DNA from: Metaphire vulgaris
Lineage: Eukaryota; Annelida; Clitellata; Crassiclitellata; Megascolecidae
Reading direction: 5' to 3'
Assembly: GCA_018105865.1 (NCBI GenBank)
Contig: CM030866.1
Location: 6,017,451-6,081,450 of the forward strand
Length of the DNA stretch: 64,000 nt
Shown here: positions 1-11,046 of the stretch, in pieces
Layout of the letters: every line of letters begins with the position of its first letter
Position numbering within the stretch: position 1 is the first letter of the stretch
Program-made: the position numbers and the translations under genes
The notes under the pieces: model-generated
Seen by the model: the letters and a program-made list of their open reading frames with translations, nothing else
Database searches by the model: none
Told to the model about the DNA's origin: nothing

Positions 1-218
1 TTCTCCCCTTCCCCCCTACAAATCGCGCCCTGCCGACGTCATTGGATATAACATACCTCGGATATAACGTACTAAATTTTACAGACCCGTTATAATGAAG
101 TCCTACTGCATTTTTTCTAGAAATTTCAAAAAGATACTAAGATTAGCTACAATCCTATAGCTACACATATACAAAAAAACAACTTAAAAGATAACAAAAG
201 GCTGATCAAAACTCTGAC

Positions 219-3200
219 CGTGTTAAAAAGTCGCAGCTCAAGAGGAAATACAACGCGATATGACAGTTTGATTGATCGATTTGGCTGTTCAAGTTTAAAG
301 CGTTTCAAATGTAACGCTAAGACGCGCGGTAATTTTTTCACTCTCATTCTGAAACGTCAAACAAACGAAACATTTTAAAAATCTGTGAGTCTGTGACTTC
401 ATTAATGTTAAAAATAGATAAGCCACATTTTCTATTTTTACAGCATCACAAAAATTAACACACCAGACACGATCAATGCACCCTTTGCTGGCAAGAAAAT
501 TGTGAAGGTTCCAGCACAGTGAATAAACAGGGTCGGGATTGAACCTGCTACCACTCAGGGAGCGGGAAGTTAGCAGAGTGGTAACAACGTTGGACGATGG
601 AACAGAAGGCCACGAGTTCGACTCCTTCCCGCAGGAGCCTTAAATTTGACTCGGCCTTCTTTCGCTAGATGGCGATGGCAACTGAGTAGCGGATTAATCC
701 ACAGAGTAAATAGGCGCATTGCATGAGAACACTGGCCCTGAATCGCATAACTTGCTGCACCCGTCGCCTTCCTTGCTGAGGGCCTTGGAAACGGAGATCA
801 GCGTTGCCCTAGGAGCCTTGAGGTTATCCTTGAGAGCTTGGGAAGGACTTTACTTACTTTTTTACCCATCCCTCTAGTTGCATGTCATGACCATTACCAT
901 TACATGTAAGGCCTTAACCATCTTCATACATCTACACAATATAATTAGGGAACGAAAAACATTTCTAGGCATGATTTTGAGGCGTACTGACATCCAAGGG
1001 AAATAAGCCATCCATATTTTTCATATATACAGTGGGCACAGTTGGAGGATAGAGGGGGAAGCGAAAACGTGGATTTAGGAGACTTTCATCTGCATCATGC
1101 AGATGCGTATTTTTTGCACAAGGAGGATCTTGGCTGAATATGTACGGATGCACAAATTTATACCTAGCCTACGTCAGTGGCAGTTACAAGAATTCTTGGT
1201 GGGGGGATGCAATGAATTTCTAGGAAGTTGTTGGGGAGGGGAAAGGAATGCAACGAAATCCCGAAAAAGGTAAAAAGGCTGACAAGCAAAAAACAGGTCA
1301 TTAGCAGTGCTTTGTTTTTGACAGTAAATAATGAAATAAACCCTGCCACCTCTGCTGAAAAAGGCTGACAAGCAAACAAAGGTCATCAGCTCTATTTTGC
1401 ACACAAGGATAGTGGCTCGGACCCAGTACACCCCGAAAACACTGACGGGCAAAAACAGAAAAGCTCGTGGAGGGGCATGCATCCCCAGTCATCCCCAACG
1501 TGGAACCGCCCATGGCCTACGAAACATTTAAAAAACAGCCGCTCAGGCAGAAGACTGGAGTTGAAATAACGCACATTAGATTTGAACACAATTACTTTTT
1601 CATGGGTCACAAGATTTGTTCATACGCTTGCACTCAATAAAACACAATTCTTCCTTATCTCAGCTATGACAACTTTAATCTACCATGCACCTTGTGACTT
1701 TGGCTAAAAATTAATAAAATTTCAAACAGGGTGGGGGTAGAGAAGCTAATTTGTACATATGCATAGGGAGAGGCCCAAAAATGTACCAGATGCAAAAGGG
1801 TAGCATGAAAATATGACTTTTGTGTGTGCAGGGATATTTTTACACCCCTTAACATCCTCCCAACACCCCCCCAATTTGAGGTCGACAACCCCTAAAATTT
1901 GGTAATGTGACAATGGTATGCATACAAAATGCATATTAATTAGCTCGGACATCCCCAATTTGACCTCCCCCCAAATTCATAATCCTAGAAATATCCATGT
2001 GTGTGTGTATGTGATATATGGATGGCCCACAATCTCAATTGCAGATAAAACGTCTAACAGAGAAAAGTAGTTACAGGGCATAATGGGAATTTTTACCGTT
2101 TCTGTGCCTCTTGTTTGCTGCAGCAGACCTCACAGTAGTATTTACATTCACTGCAGAGCGTTTCGGTGTTGCTGAAGGCCTGCAGACAGTGCGTTATTGA
2201 AGTGTTCTGCTCGACTTCAACGGAAAGATCAAGAAAGTCTTCCTCCTTACTGCGTACCTACCAAGATAGATCGCTAATGTCACGATATTTGTAAAAATAT
2301 ATAAGTGGCCGAAAATTTCAGCTGTCGATAACATATAAATTTCTTATTCACAACTAGATTCTATGTTCTGATTTAAAAATCTGATTTAAAGAAACTCAAT
2401 GAAAAACAATGACTTTGCAGATAGTGGAACGATTTAACAAGCATATTTCAACTATTTGAAAAGTTCATCATCTAATCTTTCATCTTCTATAATTAAAAGA
2501 AAATTTGACAGCATTTTGAACACATCAAACTACCGTTTCACAGTTCAAACAACGGGTTTCACTCGTAAACGTTCCCTGGAATATTTCGTGAATCCACGTT
2601 GGCTCCGGTTTAGACGGTCGGCCATTTTGAGTTGTCTTGCTCTTCTGTGGTTGCTTTTCAGCTTCAAAGAGAAAAAAACATTATAATGCAACCAAGAAAA
2701 AATACACACACATACCCTGCAGACCTTCTCTTAAGCTCTTTACGGCATGACCCGGAATAACTCGAGCAGCAGAAACCAATCGCAAAACGGAGATACTAGG
2801 TCACATGAAAATAACACGAGATAATAACATAAGATAAAACAAGCTTTAGTCAAACAAATGTTTTCCCTCAAAAATACCGTGTCTGTGGAGAGTTTTCGAA
2901 AAAACAATTCCACCAGAAAGGGTTAAAGTAAAAACACTTTTTAGTTCAGTTGTAAATCTCACACATCTGCTACTAGCTGCCATATTTTTGCAATTGTAGT
3001 GCAACCATGTATATATAAAAATATAAAATCCTAGATTTATGTGTGCAAAATATGATACTATACCATTTTCAAACTAGTTCGATTAGACCCACTTAAATAA
3101 CCCTTACCTGTAAAACCAGAGATACTATATTTTAGATTTATTTTGATGTCCAATAAAGATGGCTGCACATAACTCATGCTACACCATGCCATGGCGCTAT

Positions 3201-6098
3201 AGAAGTTGTCCAGTACAATACAATACAAAACTCAAGATTATAATTGTAGGAAAACAGTACAGGAAATTAAATTGTACACTAACAAGTGCAGTGGATAATT
3301 GTACACAAAACAAAAGATGAACATTTGTTGCACTTGTTCAACGTGTGACAGTAGTGTTCAGAGGAGGGTGGTGTCCCCGGGCACCCACCAGATAGGGGCA
3401 ACCTAATTGACTTGGTGACTTTTTTTGCTCGTCTACATGTATTTTTTTACATGAAAACCCTTACAAATTATCAATTTGGCTCTGGGCATCCACACCAAAT
3501 AAGGGCATCCAAATTGTCTTGGCGACCTTCCCCCAACCGAGGTGTCACGGGGCATCCAAATTAAATTTGGCCCTGGGCGTCCCCAACTCTTGGCACACCA
3601 CTGATGTGTGATACCAATCATGCTAAGAAATTACATAAAGACCTTTCATCAAATACAGTCAAAATATATCCTGCAATCCCAAGTTACAGCTGGTAGATGA
3701 TATCTTCAGGAACACCATTAATAATTAATTATATACCGGTAATTAATAATACCTGATATAAGTGAATGAGTTTACCTTGCAGTAAATCTGCCACAGTATT
3801 TAGGAGATAGTTGAGGAACTCATGTGCATCATGCTGCATGTAATTGTCAAATGACACTGGCAAAAACAAATTAGCAACAAAAAATTACAATCATGTAATT
3901 GTCAATGTCAATGCTGGAGTACAGTTGAAACAGTTTCTTTGTCATATAGCTACAGTAGAACTTCAATATAACAGACTCAGTTACAACGCATACTTGGTTA
4001 TATGCAATGTACGGTCCCATAATGACTTTGGAAGAAATAGCAAAGGACAGAGAACTTTGGAGACATGTCATGGAGAAGTCAATAGCTGGAGGACGAAGAC
4101 CTGACCTGACCTGAACTATCCTTAGTGCTTAATAGTAAAACTGATTTTCTCACACACACATACATAAACACTCACAGATATACAAAAACGCACAAACAAA
4201 TACACAAAGACATAGTTCACCATGGCTAATGAGGGGTCATCCATTATTAATGATCAGGTGCATTTCACACAGAAAATTTTCTAATGTCAGATAGTCTTAC
4301 AATATTACCAACCCCGTTCAAATAGCTGTAAATTTCTGGGTAAAAATTGAACACCTTTGAACTATGGTTACCCAAGACTTTCAAACAATGACTACTTAAA
4401 CCAAGGCAGTTCACTTCTGTAGTAGAAAAACAAAATTAATTTACCATTTTCTTTTCTCAGTCTCTGTATAAATTTCTTCGGCGCTATTGATCCAACTTTC
4501 CGCTTCTGCATTGCTATGGAACAGAATAGATCCGCAAGGCATGTAAGAAGAGTTTCCTTCTTCTGGTTTTTCATCTGTTGCTTGTAGTGGAGGACCTCAT
4601 CGCGAAATGGCTTGCAGAAATATAATGCTTGCAGCACAGAGTTACAATAGCACGTGTTGCCAAACTGAAATCAGAAATACATTTTCACTGATATTTACAA
4701 AAATGGGTTGAAATTGGAGATGTGGCAATAAGCCAGTTGCCCCTTTTATGTCATAAAAGATTATAAAAACAGCACAACTCCACTTCAGTACCAGCGCTGC
4801 AGGAGAATAGCAAGAGGAACGAGGCAAGTGCCCACAGGTGCCGATGATGAGGGGTACAAAAATGAGGGTTGAGGACCTTATTTTTTTGCTCATCAGACTT
4901 TTCAGTAGTCAGAGGGCAACAGACTTTCTATGTCTCATTAAACTGTCAAGGACCTTTTCTTTCCTCGTCAGACTTTTTCTGGAGTTAAGGGTAATCCAAA
5001 AACCCCAGCATTAAGTTGCATCAAGTTATGGACAGTTATGGGGCAACGAGCCCTATCGTATGCTGGATCCGATGCTTAGAACACCCTTCCACCAGGGCTG
5101 TGGAACATAAGGTCGCCTGTCGCTTTTTGCAAACAGTTGAAGACACATCTGCTTAACTGTGCCTATAATTATTATTGATGTTGTAATGCGCTTGTTAACG
5201 TTAATTGATCAGGTGCAATATAAATAGCCAATTACATTACATTACATAACAAGGGTGCAATATGTCTACTTTGCCCCCACAGAACTGGATAGAAATCAAG
5301 AATGAATTGGAAAACAAATGTCATCAAAAGCCTGCACATGTATGGGGTAACATGATAAGAAGATGCACACTTCAATTGATCCTATGCAACAAAATTCAAT
5401 GAGTGGGCTGCTATACAGTCTGCTTACATGCTGCTATAAAGGTAAAGGTAAAGGTTCGCCCATACTCGATTTCGAGCTTTGGGCCCGGCGCTGATCTCCG
5501 GTGTCAGGCAAGCAGGTGGTTAAACAGGTGGCTAAAGCCATTAATCTAGAGTAGTTGGCCATTGCTTTCTCTAGACCCGCGTTTTACCTTCGCAGCCACA
5601 GCTGCTACTCAGTTATCACCGCTCTCTAGCAAATGAAGGCTGAGTCGACTTTAGGGCTCCTGCGGGGATCGAACCCGTGACCTTCTGCTCCATCGTCCAA
5701 TGCTGTTACCACTCTGCTAACTTCCCACCCACATGCTGCTATACACTCTCCTTATTCCTGGAACATGGTTTTAGCCCTATCCTCTGGAATGCTCTTGACC
5801 CCAGTAAACACAAATTAGCAACTGGTGAAGTGCAATCATTAAGTTATAATACCATCTTAACCCGTTAACCGTGTATTTAACTGTAACTCAATGTAAAATG
5901 GATGAATATATCCGGGATCTCCAGTTAAGGGGTTAAGAAATTAACAGTAAAAACACATTCAACAATTCACCAATTAAAATAAAATATATAATGACAAAAC
6001 TGAACAAATTGCCACATTACGTTAACTAATCCGATGAAATGCTCGTTGATGTTCTGAACGGCTCCAAGCTCCTTCTCTAATTGTGACGCATTTGCACC
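219..6098 (-). CDS. USP46: USP12/USP46-type ubiquitin-specific protease, partial (C-terminus off the left edge)
   Basis: Six phase-compatible exons on the minus strand: 6098-6021, 4664-4445, 3856-3776, 2661-2534, 2257-2097 and 348-219 (798 nt, 266 codons). The order matches USP12/46: an N-terminal GANAS...NEHF-GLVN segment, the Cys box FGNTCYCNS with the catalytic Cys, [30 protein letters not shown], the motif [16 protein letters not shown], two zinc-binding CxxC pairs (CLNC, CEVC), [11 protein letters not shown] and [13 protein letters not shown]. Family knowledge: a small USP of about 360-370 residues, activated by WDR48 (UAF1) and WDR20, removing ubiquitin in cytoplasm and nucleus. The last ~100 residues, with the catalytic His and Asp boxes, must lie beyond position 1. 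The first coding exon, upstream of 6098, was not located; a phase-0 donor is required. USP12 and USP46 cannot be told apart here; most invertebrates carry one copy. Confidence 0.95.
561..860 (+). mobile_element. tRNA-derived SINE
   Basis: Head AGCAGAGTGGTAACAACG, a decayed B box GAGTTCGACTCC, then a body with GGAGATCAGCG and AGGGCC segments shared with the 5439-5730 copy in opposite orientation. It lies in the USP intron between the 2097 and 348 exons. Confidence 0.7.
1831..1996 (+). repeat. Inverted-repeat element, family GGGATATTTTTACACC
   Basis: A ~166-bp copy with GGGATATTTT at one end and AAATATCC at the other, and the internal palindrome GCATACAAAATGCATA. In the USP intron. Confidence 0.7.
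4018..4120 (+). mobile_element. RTE-like LINE 3' end with (ACCTG)n tail
   Basis: Reads TTTGGAAGAAATAGCAAAGG, AGAACTTTGGAGACATGTC and ends GACCTGACCTGACCTGAA. Fused at about 4018 to a pogo-type MITE remnant starting at 3953. Confidence 0.7.
4445..4664 (-). CDS. USP46: USP12/46 exon with the catalytic Cys box
   Basis: This exon opens directly with the Cys-box residues FGNTCYCNS after a TTTCAG acceptor and runs 73 codons plus one base to a GTAAAT donor. It encodes the strongly conserved [10 protein letters not shown] and [13 protein letters not shown] segments of the thumb region. The nucleophile is the Cys of NTCY. Phase 0 on entry and phase 1 on exit fit both neighbours. Confidence 0.95.
5040..5250 (+). 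mobile_element. CR1/L2-like LINE 3' end
   Basis: A degraded LINE C-terminus ([14 protein letters not shown]) followed by 3'UTR text ending in a GTGCAATATAAATAGCC motif and (ATTAC)n. In USP intron DNA. The same 3' layout recurs at 9480-10060, 41200-41640 and 42170-42600. Confidence 0.6.
5439..5730 (-). mobile_element. tRNA-derived SINE, full length, with target-site duplication
   Basis: On the minus strand the head reads GGGAAGTTAGCAGAGTGGTA (A-box-like) and then GGGTTCGATCCCC (B box). A central body and a tail of AGGTAA-type repeats follow. It is flanked by perfect 13-bp copies of ACATGCTGCTATA at 5426-5438 and 5731-5743. It split an older LINE fragment in a USP intron. Confidence 0.85.
5857..5936 (+). 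mobile_element. TTAA-flanked palindromic mini-element, 80 bp
   Basis: TTAA, then CCCGTTAACCG... ending CCAGTTAAGGGG, TTAA. The interior contains TGTAACTCAATGTAAAATGG, shared with 11069, 25449 and 56889. TTAA duplication and CCC ends suggest piggyBac mobilisation. Confidence 0.75.
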
Positions 6099-9000
6099 CT
6101 AAAAGAAGAAATTGTCAACTCATTAGTGACTTAATGGAATGTAACAGAATATTTGTATAGCGCCGCTTCTGAAGAATCATTCTGAAGAGCTCCCATTGAA
6201 ATAACTGCATAGTGATAAAGATGAGTTCAAGTTGTTTCAAAAAGCAGGCCTAAAATCAGCATGCGTAAAAGAAGCAGATTTAATGTTTAAATTGACAGAA
6301 CCACTGAACCGCACAACAGTTTTACTTGTTTGATCACTGTTCATTCATGGTGCATAGCAGATCATAGCGCTCTAAAAATCGCAGCAATTAGATAGCGCAG
6401 AGGAAGACGGTGCAATTTCAAGGACAGATTCAGAACAGCGTTTACATAGGTGTGAATTATAAATCTTCTACAAGTTCACATAAAAATTAGCGCACCATAA
6501 ATCAATTACATCATCGGAACAACATCAAAATAATAATATAAAAATAACAAACCATTTTCTACTGTAATTAAATATCTATGCACATTCTATTTATAGTTAG
6601 AAAATATACACACCATAGACCATACCTACGCCATAGAATTATTATTATATAAAGTCTATGACCTTTGCCCTGTGTACTTAATTACACAGCGCTTTAATTA
6701 AGCAAAGTACCTCTACAGTCTACACATTCTTTTTCCGTCATTCTGGCAATAATAATATCAGAAATACAAGTTCTACGTGCTAGCATTCACTTGTGGCCTT
6801 ATATGCATGTGTTACAGTTTCTGGAGTTCATATCTAAATCCGTGTAAATTTAAATGAAAAAGCTATCGTGAGTCTTGACCAGTAGATGTTATCATTGGAG
6901 GCTTTAAGTGATAACTTATTTTAAATTAATATGCAAATTGTCTAGAATTCCGAACTCAGTTGCTAAAAAGTCATAGTCAACACTTCAAAGCATAATCATA
7001 CGACCAATGCATAATCTACGGTTCTCTACTTGGCACACAATTAAATTCAAGGCTGATCTTTTTGTGCATAGCATATATTATAAGGTCTAAAATATTATCA
7101 CCTTCTTCATCGTCGTCTCTGCTATCATTTTCATCATCACTAATGCCCGCAGAATCAATTTTGAGTACCACTTTAATTCATTATAAACCTTAAAATGAGA
7201 TGCACCAGATAATAAAAAGCTATTTTTTTGTATTGTAGAAAATGAAGGCAAAAGCAAATAGGGCAACGCTTTAATTCTAAAGTAGAGAATTGCCAAAATT
7301 CTAGATTGCATTATGACATATGAATATGAGCATATGAATTCAAACACAGCAGCTACATAAAATTGACGGCAATGCAAAATTAAAAGAATTTCTTTTGAAG
7401 AACAAAAGTGAAGCGCGGTCATAAAGTCACGTGCTTTTGATTTCCAATCATATTACGTTTAAATATGGCAACAATCTAAAGTCCAATAAATTCAGACTTA
7501 AATAGGGCGATAATCTGGTTTACCTCAGTTTCGTTTACTCGTTGTTCCAACTTCCCAGCGAGCGGCGAATCAATCGGTTTCTTGTTAAAAATTTTTATTT
7601 TATAGAGAAAGTTATTGAAAGATATTTTGCCGACTAGAAGGATATACTAACGGTATTTCCATTAGTCTAATCTAGCATGACGCTGAATATTTATAATTAC
7701 TAAAATACGTTCAGAAGTATCCCAACCTCTTCCATTACCCTACCGTGTTCCTCAAGGCTCAGTTCCTGGGGCCCCTTTTCTCTTCATCCTGTATAATACT
7801 CCTCAATAGGCGCAAACTTCTGTTACGCCTTTAGGCTCGAGCCCAAACTTTTGAGAGGCTACATAGTACACAGGGAAGGGGCAAGGTATATGGGCTGGGC
7901 CCCCACTTTTTATCCATATTTAGGCCTATGCTCTCCCTTAAGTGGTGTCCTCAACTCACCTTCACTTCATCATCACCTCTACGCCAATAACATTCAACTG
8001 TTCATATCTTCTCTCAAAACCAATACCAGAAATCTATCGAGTGCTTGCTTAATGCATTCACTTCAGTCTCGACTTGGATGTCATTGAATTTACTCTGCTT
8101 AAATTCAAAGATAGAGTTCATACTCATCAACTTACCCTCACGAATAGTCAAGTTCTTGGATGCAGTTATAAAATTCAGCAAGGACTCTACTGATCACTCC
8201 TTCATAACCAGTTCTCCAGTAAGAAATCTCGATATAACACGTGATACAGACCTCTCATTTGCTCATGTCTCAGATACATCCTGGACTTAAGATACTTGCA
8301 TCCATCACTAAACTTTCGCACAGCTTGCATGATTGCCACCTGAGTTGTTAATTCAAAATTGGACTTCTGCAAGTCTCTCTACCTTGATGTTCACAAAAGG
8401 CAAATATCATGCCTCCAAGCAATGCAAAATGCATTGGCCAGAGCCATCATGCAAATGCCAAAAGCCCTCCACTTCACTTTGGTCTTGAAATCGCTTAACT
8501 GGCTCAAGGTTCCAGAATGGATACACTTCAAAATTCTATGCCTGACCAACAATGCCATCCAGTTCTCAGAACCAATATCCTTGGATAATTATAATCTCAT
8601 AATTACAATTCAAGCCCTTGTTCCAATCTGACTCTTTTTTGGCCGGCAGCCACATCACTAAAATTCTCTGATTGGTTGATCTCAGGCACTGTACCTTGTC
8701 TCTGGAATGAACTTCCATCGGAGGTCCAAGAGATCAATAACTCGGGTTCTTTTCAGTCACCTGGTCAGTCACCATTGGCCTTCACTCCACAGACCTTTTG
8801 AAAACAAATAAAACTCTTTTTCAGTAAACACTATGGCAAAAAACCTAGCATATGCACATTCAATCTTATCATCCTCCATAGATATGCCTTACTGCAATTG
8901 CCTACATGGGTCTGCAACTTAGATAACCATGGATAATTATGGATTTTGCCCAGATTGAGTGCCCGTGAAATAAACTGGTGCACTGCACCAAGTTTTTTGG

Positions 9001-9330
9001 GAAGTGCTATAGAAATTTCATTTTTACTTACTTTCTTAAAAAGCTTTTCATTGTGGGATTTTGTTATGCCTTTCTCAGCCTATTGTAAATGTTGCTGGTA
9101 AATTGTTCATCGAGTTTAAAACTGATTCTGGATTATTAGTCGTGCTTGTTTATGGTCAGTAGGATATATTCAATTGAAACGAGACAGGAGAAACCAGCGC
9201 TGTAAATCCAGCCATCGCAACAGCGTTTCGTCTTCATCTTCTCAACAGAGTTGAATTACGGACGCAACCTGCACAGTTCTTTATTAGTTTTAGAAGGTCA
9301 CCTTGGGGAGGTGTTTCGGTGCATCTGAGA
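6099..9330. other. Divergent intergenic region, USP12/46 to BAZ1A
   Basis: AT-rich DNA that must hold the unlocated first USP exon and both promoters. It contains an L2-like LINE end (about 6141-6250, minus) and the RT fragment 7728-9030. A minus-strand GAG|GTAAAC donor near 7526 could close a 5'UTR exon; no ATG is in it. A CAG-TAG-rich stretch at 9190-9293 may be BAZ1A leader. Confidence 0.5.
7728..9030 (+). mobile_element. Degenerate CR1/jockey-like LINE, reverse-transcriptase fragment
   Basis: Between the divergent USP and BAZ1A genes. Broken frames preserve the RT signature VPQGSVPG..FLFIL, a YANNIQLFIS version of the YADD catalytic box (second Asp replaced by Asn), then LN-SKIEFIL and the C-terminal LWNELPSEV. 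Frameshifts and stops show it is dead. The intergenic promoter region of both genes has to fit around it. Confidence 0.75.
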
Positions 9331-10161
9331 ATGCCACTTCTGCAGAGAACACCGTTTGTGCGTCAGCCGCCTCCCGCCGGACTGAGGCCGAACGACGAAG
9401 TCTTCCACTGCAAAATTACAGGAGAAATTTTCGACGACTACGAGTGAGAATTGTTTCTTTGCTTCACACAAATATTGACAGAATGCTTGGTAGTTCAGTT
9501 GCTGGCTCATTGTGCCCCAAGCATGAACTTCCTTATTCCTGAAACAAGGTTTCGAGTTAGTCGACCCTATCCTCTGGAATGCTCCACCCCAGTATACATA
9601 ATTTCTTCTTCTTTCTTTCCTTCCGTCTTTCCCTATTGAGTTGGATGATGGGTCTGAATGAGTTCCTTCCACTTCTGTCTGTCTCTTGCTGCTCTGGTCA
9701 ATTGGATTAAGTTCATTTCCATTTCTTCTGCATCCTCTTTTAAGTTTTCTATCCATGTTTTTCTTGGTCTTCCTTTTCTCATTTTCCCTTCAACTTAGTT
9801 GTATAGTGCTTTCTTTGGTATTCTTCCTTCCTTCCTTCATTCTTTCAACATGACCAAACCATTTCAGTCTTTGTTTCTGTATTTCTGTATTGTTTCTGTT
9901 TCTGTATACATAATTTAGCAACTACTAATTCTATGGCCCCTTTTTGAAACAACTTAAAACTCATCTCTTTATCAATATGCAGTAATTGCAGCAGAAGTGT
10001 TTTGGAGTGAGTCTTCAGATGAGATGCTATATAAATATCCTGTTGTACTATGCACTTATTTATTTATACATTTATTTATCATTGGATATAAGTGACATAC
10101 ATGTGTTAAAGCACTCTTGTCTTTAACCTTGGCTATGTTTACTGTGCTACAGAAATCGTCT

Positions 10162-10202
<41 letters not shown>

Positions 10203-11046
10203 TTACAAGTTATGTTGCAGTCGGTGAATGTGTTAATTCCCATTTTTGTTCAGTGTTTTGATAATTACAGACCCTGCATTATATTTTGCTTATGAATCAC
10301 TTATATTTTGAACCAGGCAAAATTTATAAAATATTTTCATTATGTCTTATGTTGTAGAATGTTTATAACATGTAACATGCCATGAATTGTCCTGTTTGGG
10401 GTTTGCAATACTGTATACTGTAGAATACTCTTTAGAAATCAACGATTCACTGTTGGTTTTAAAATATTTCAAGCAATTTTTGTGGTGTTAGCTCTGTGGA
10501 AGGAAAGGCGGCGAGGGAATGGTTGGCAACCACCCTCAAGCAGCCTATGCCGTGAAAAACTGAAGGTGCTAACCCTTTGGTTCTCCGATGGGTGCTGCAC
10601 CCTTTTAGCTTGCCTTTACCTATCCAACTATATTGTAGATTTTTATATTATAAAACATGCTATCATTGTAGTCTTGGGTTTATTATACTGCTTAGAATAT
10701 GGCATATAAAATCAATGATTTGCTGGTGATTTTAAGATAATTTCAGACAAGTTATTTTGTTTTATTTCAGAAAATTTTTTGAGCGAATCATTCTCTGCAA
10801 TAGCCTGGTGTGGTCGTGTGCCTTGAGCGGTCGTCCGAATCTGACATTTCAAGAGGCGCTGCAGTCGGAGAAGAGAGCGCAAGAGCAGCTGAGCAGTTTC
10901 CCGAGCTGCCTGCGGAGTCCACTTATATACCTGGCTCATCTCACACACCGTAGTCGGTTCAACGATGTCATGGATGACGTGTACTCGTTTGCAAAAGATC
11001 GCTACTTTATCGGGGAAACTGTTTCCGTGGAAACTTCAGGCGGAAG
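9331..11046 (+). CDS. BAZ1A: BAZ1A exons 1-2: WAC domain
   Basis: Exon 1 (9331-9443) and exon 2 (10771-11046) join across a phase-2 intron to give ...GEIFDDYEKFFERI then ILCNSLVWSC, LSGRPNLTFQEAL, LTHRSRFNDV and YFIGETVSVE. These are WAC-domain hallmarks. In ACF1 this domain contacts DNA and helps chromatin assembly. The intron holds LINE fragments and a nested insertion (see 9480-10060). Confidence 0.95.

Noticed and set aside
7087..7422. Minus-strand frame MTALHFCSSKE as the USP first exon
   Set aside because: The possible donor gives phase 1, but exon 6098 needs phase 0; the residues do not match USP12/46.
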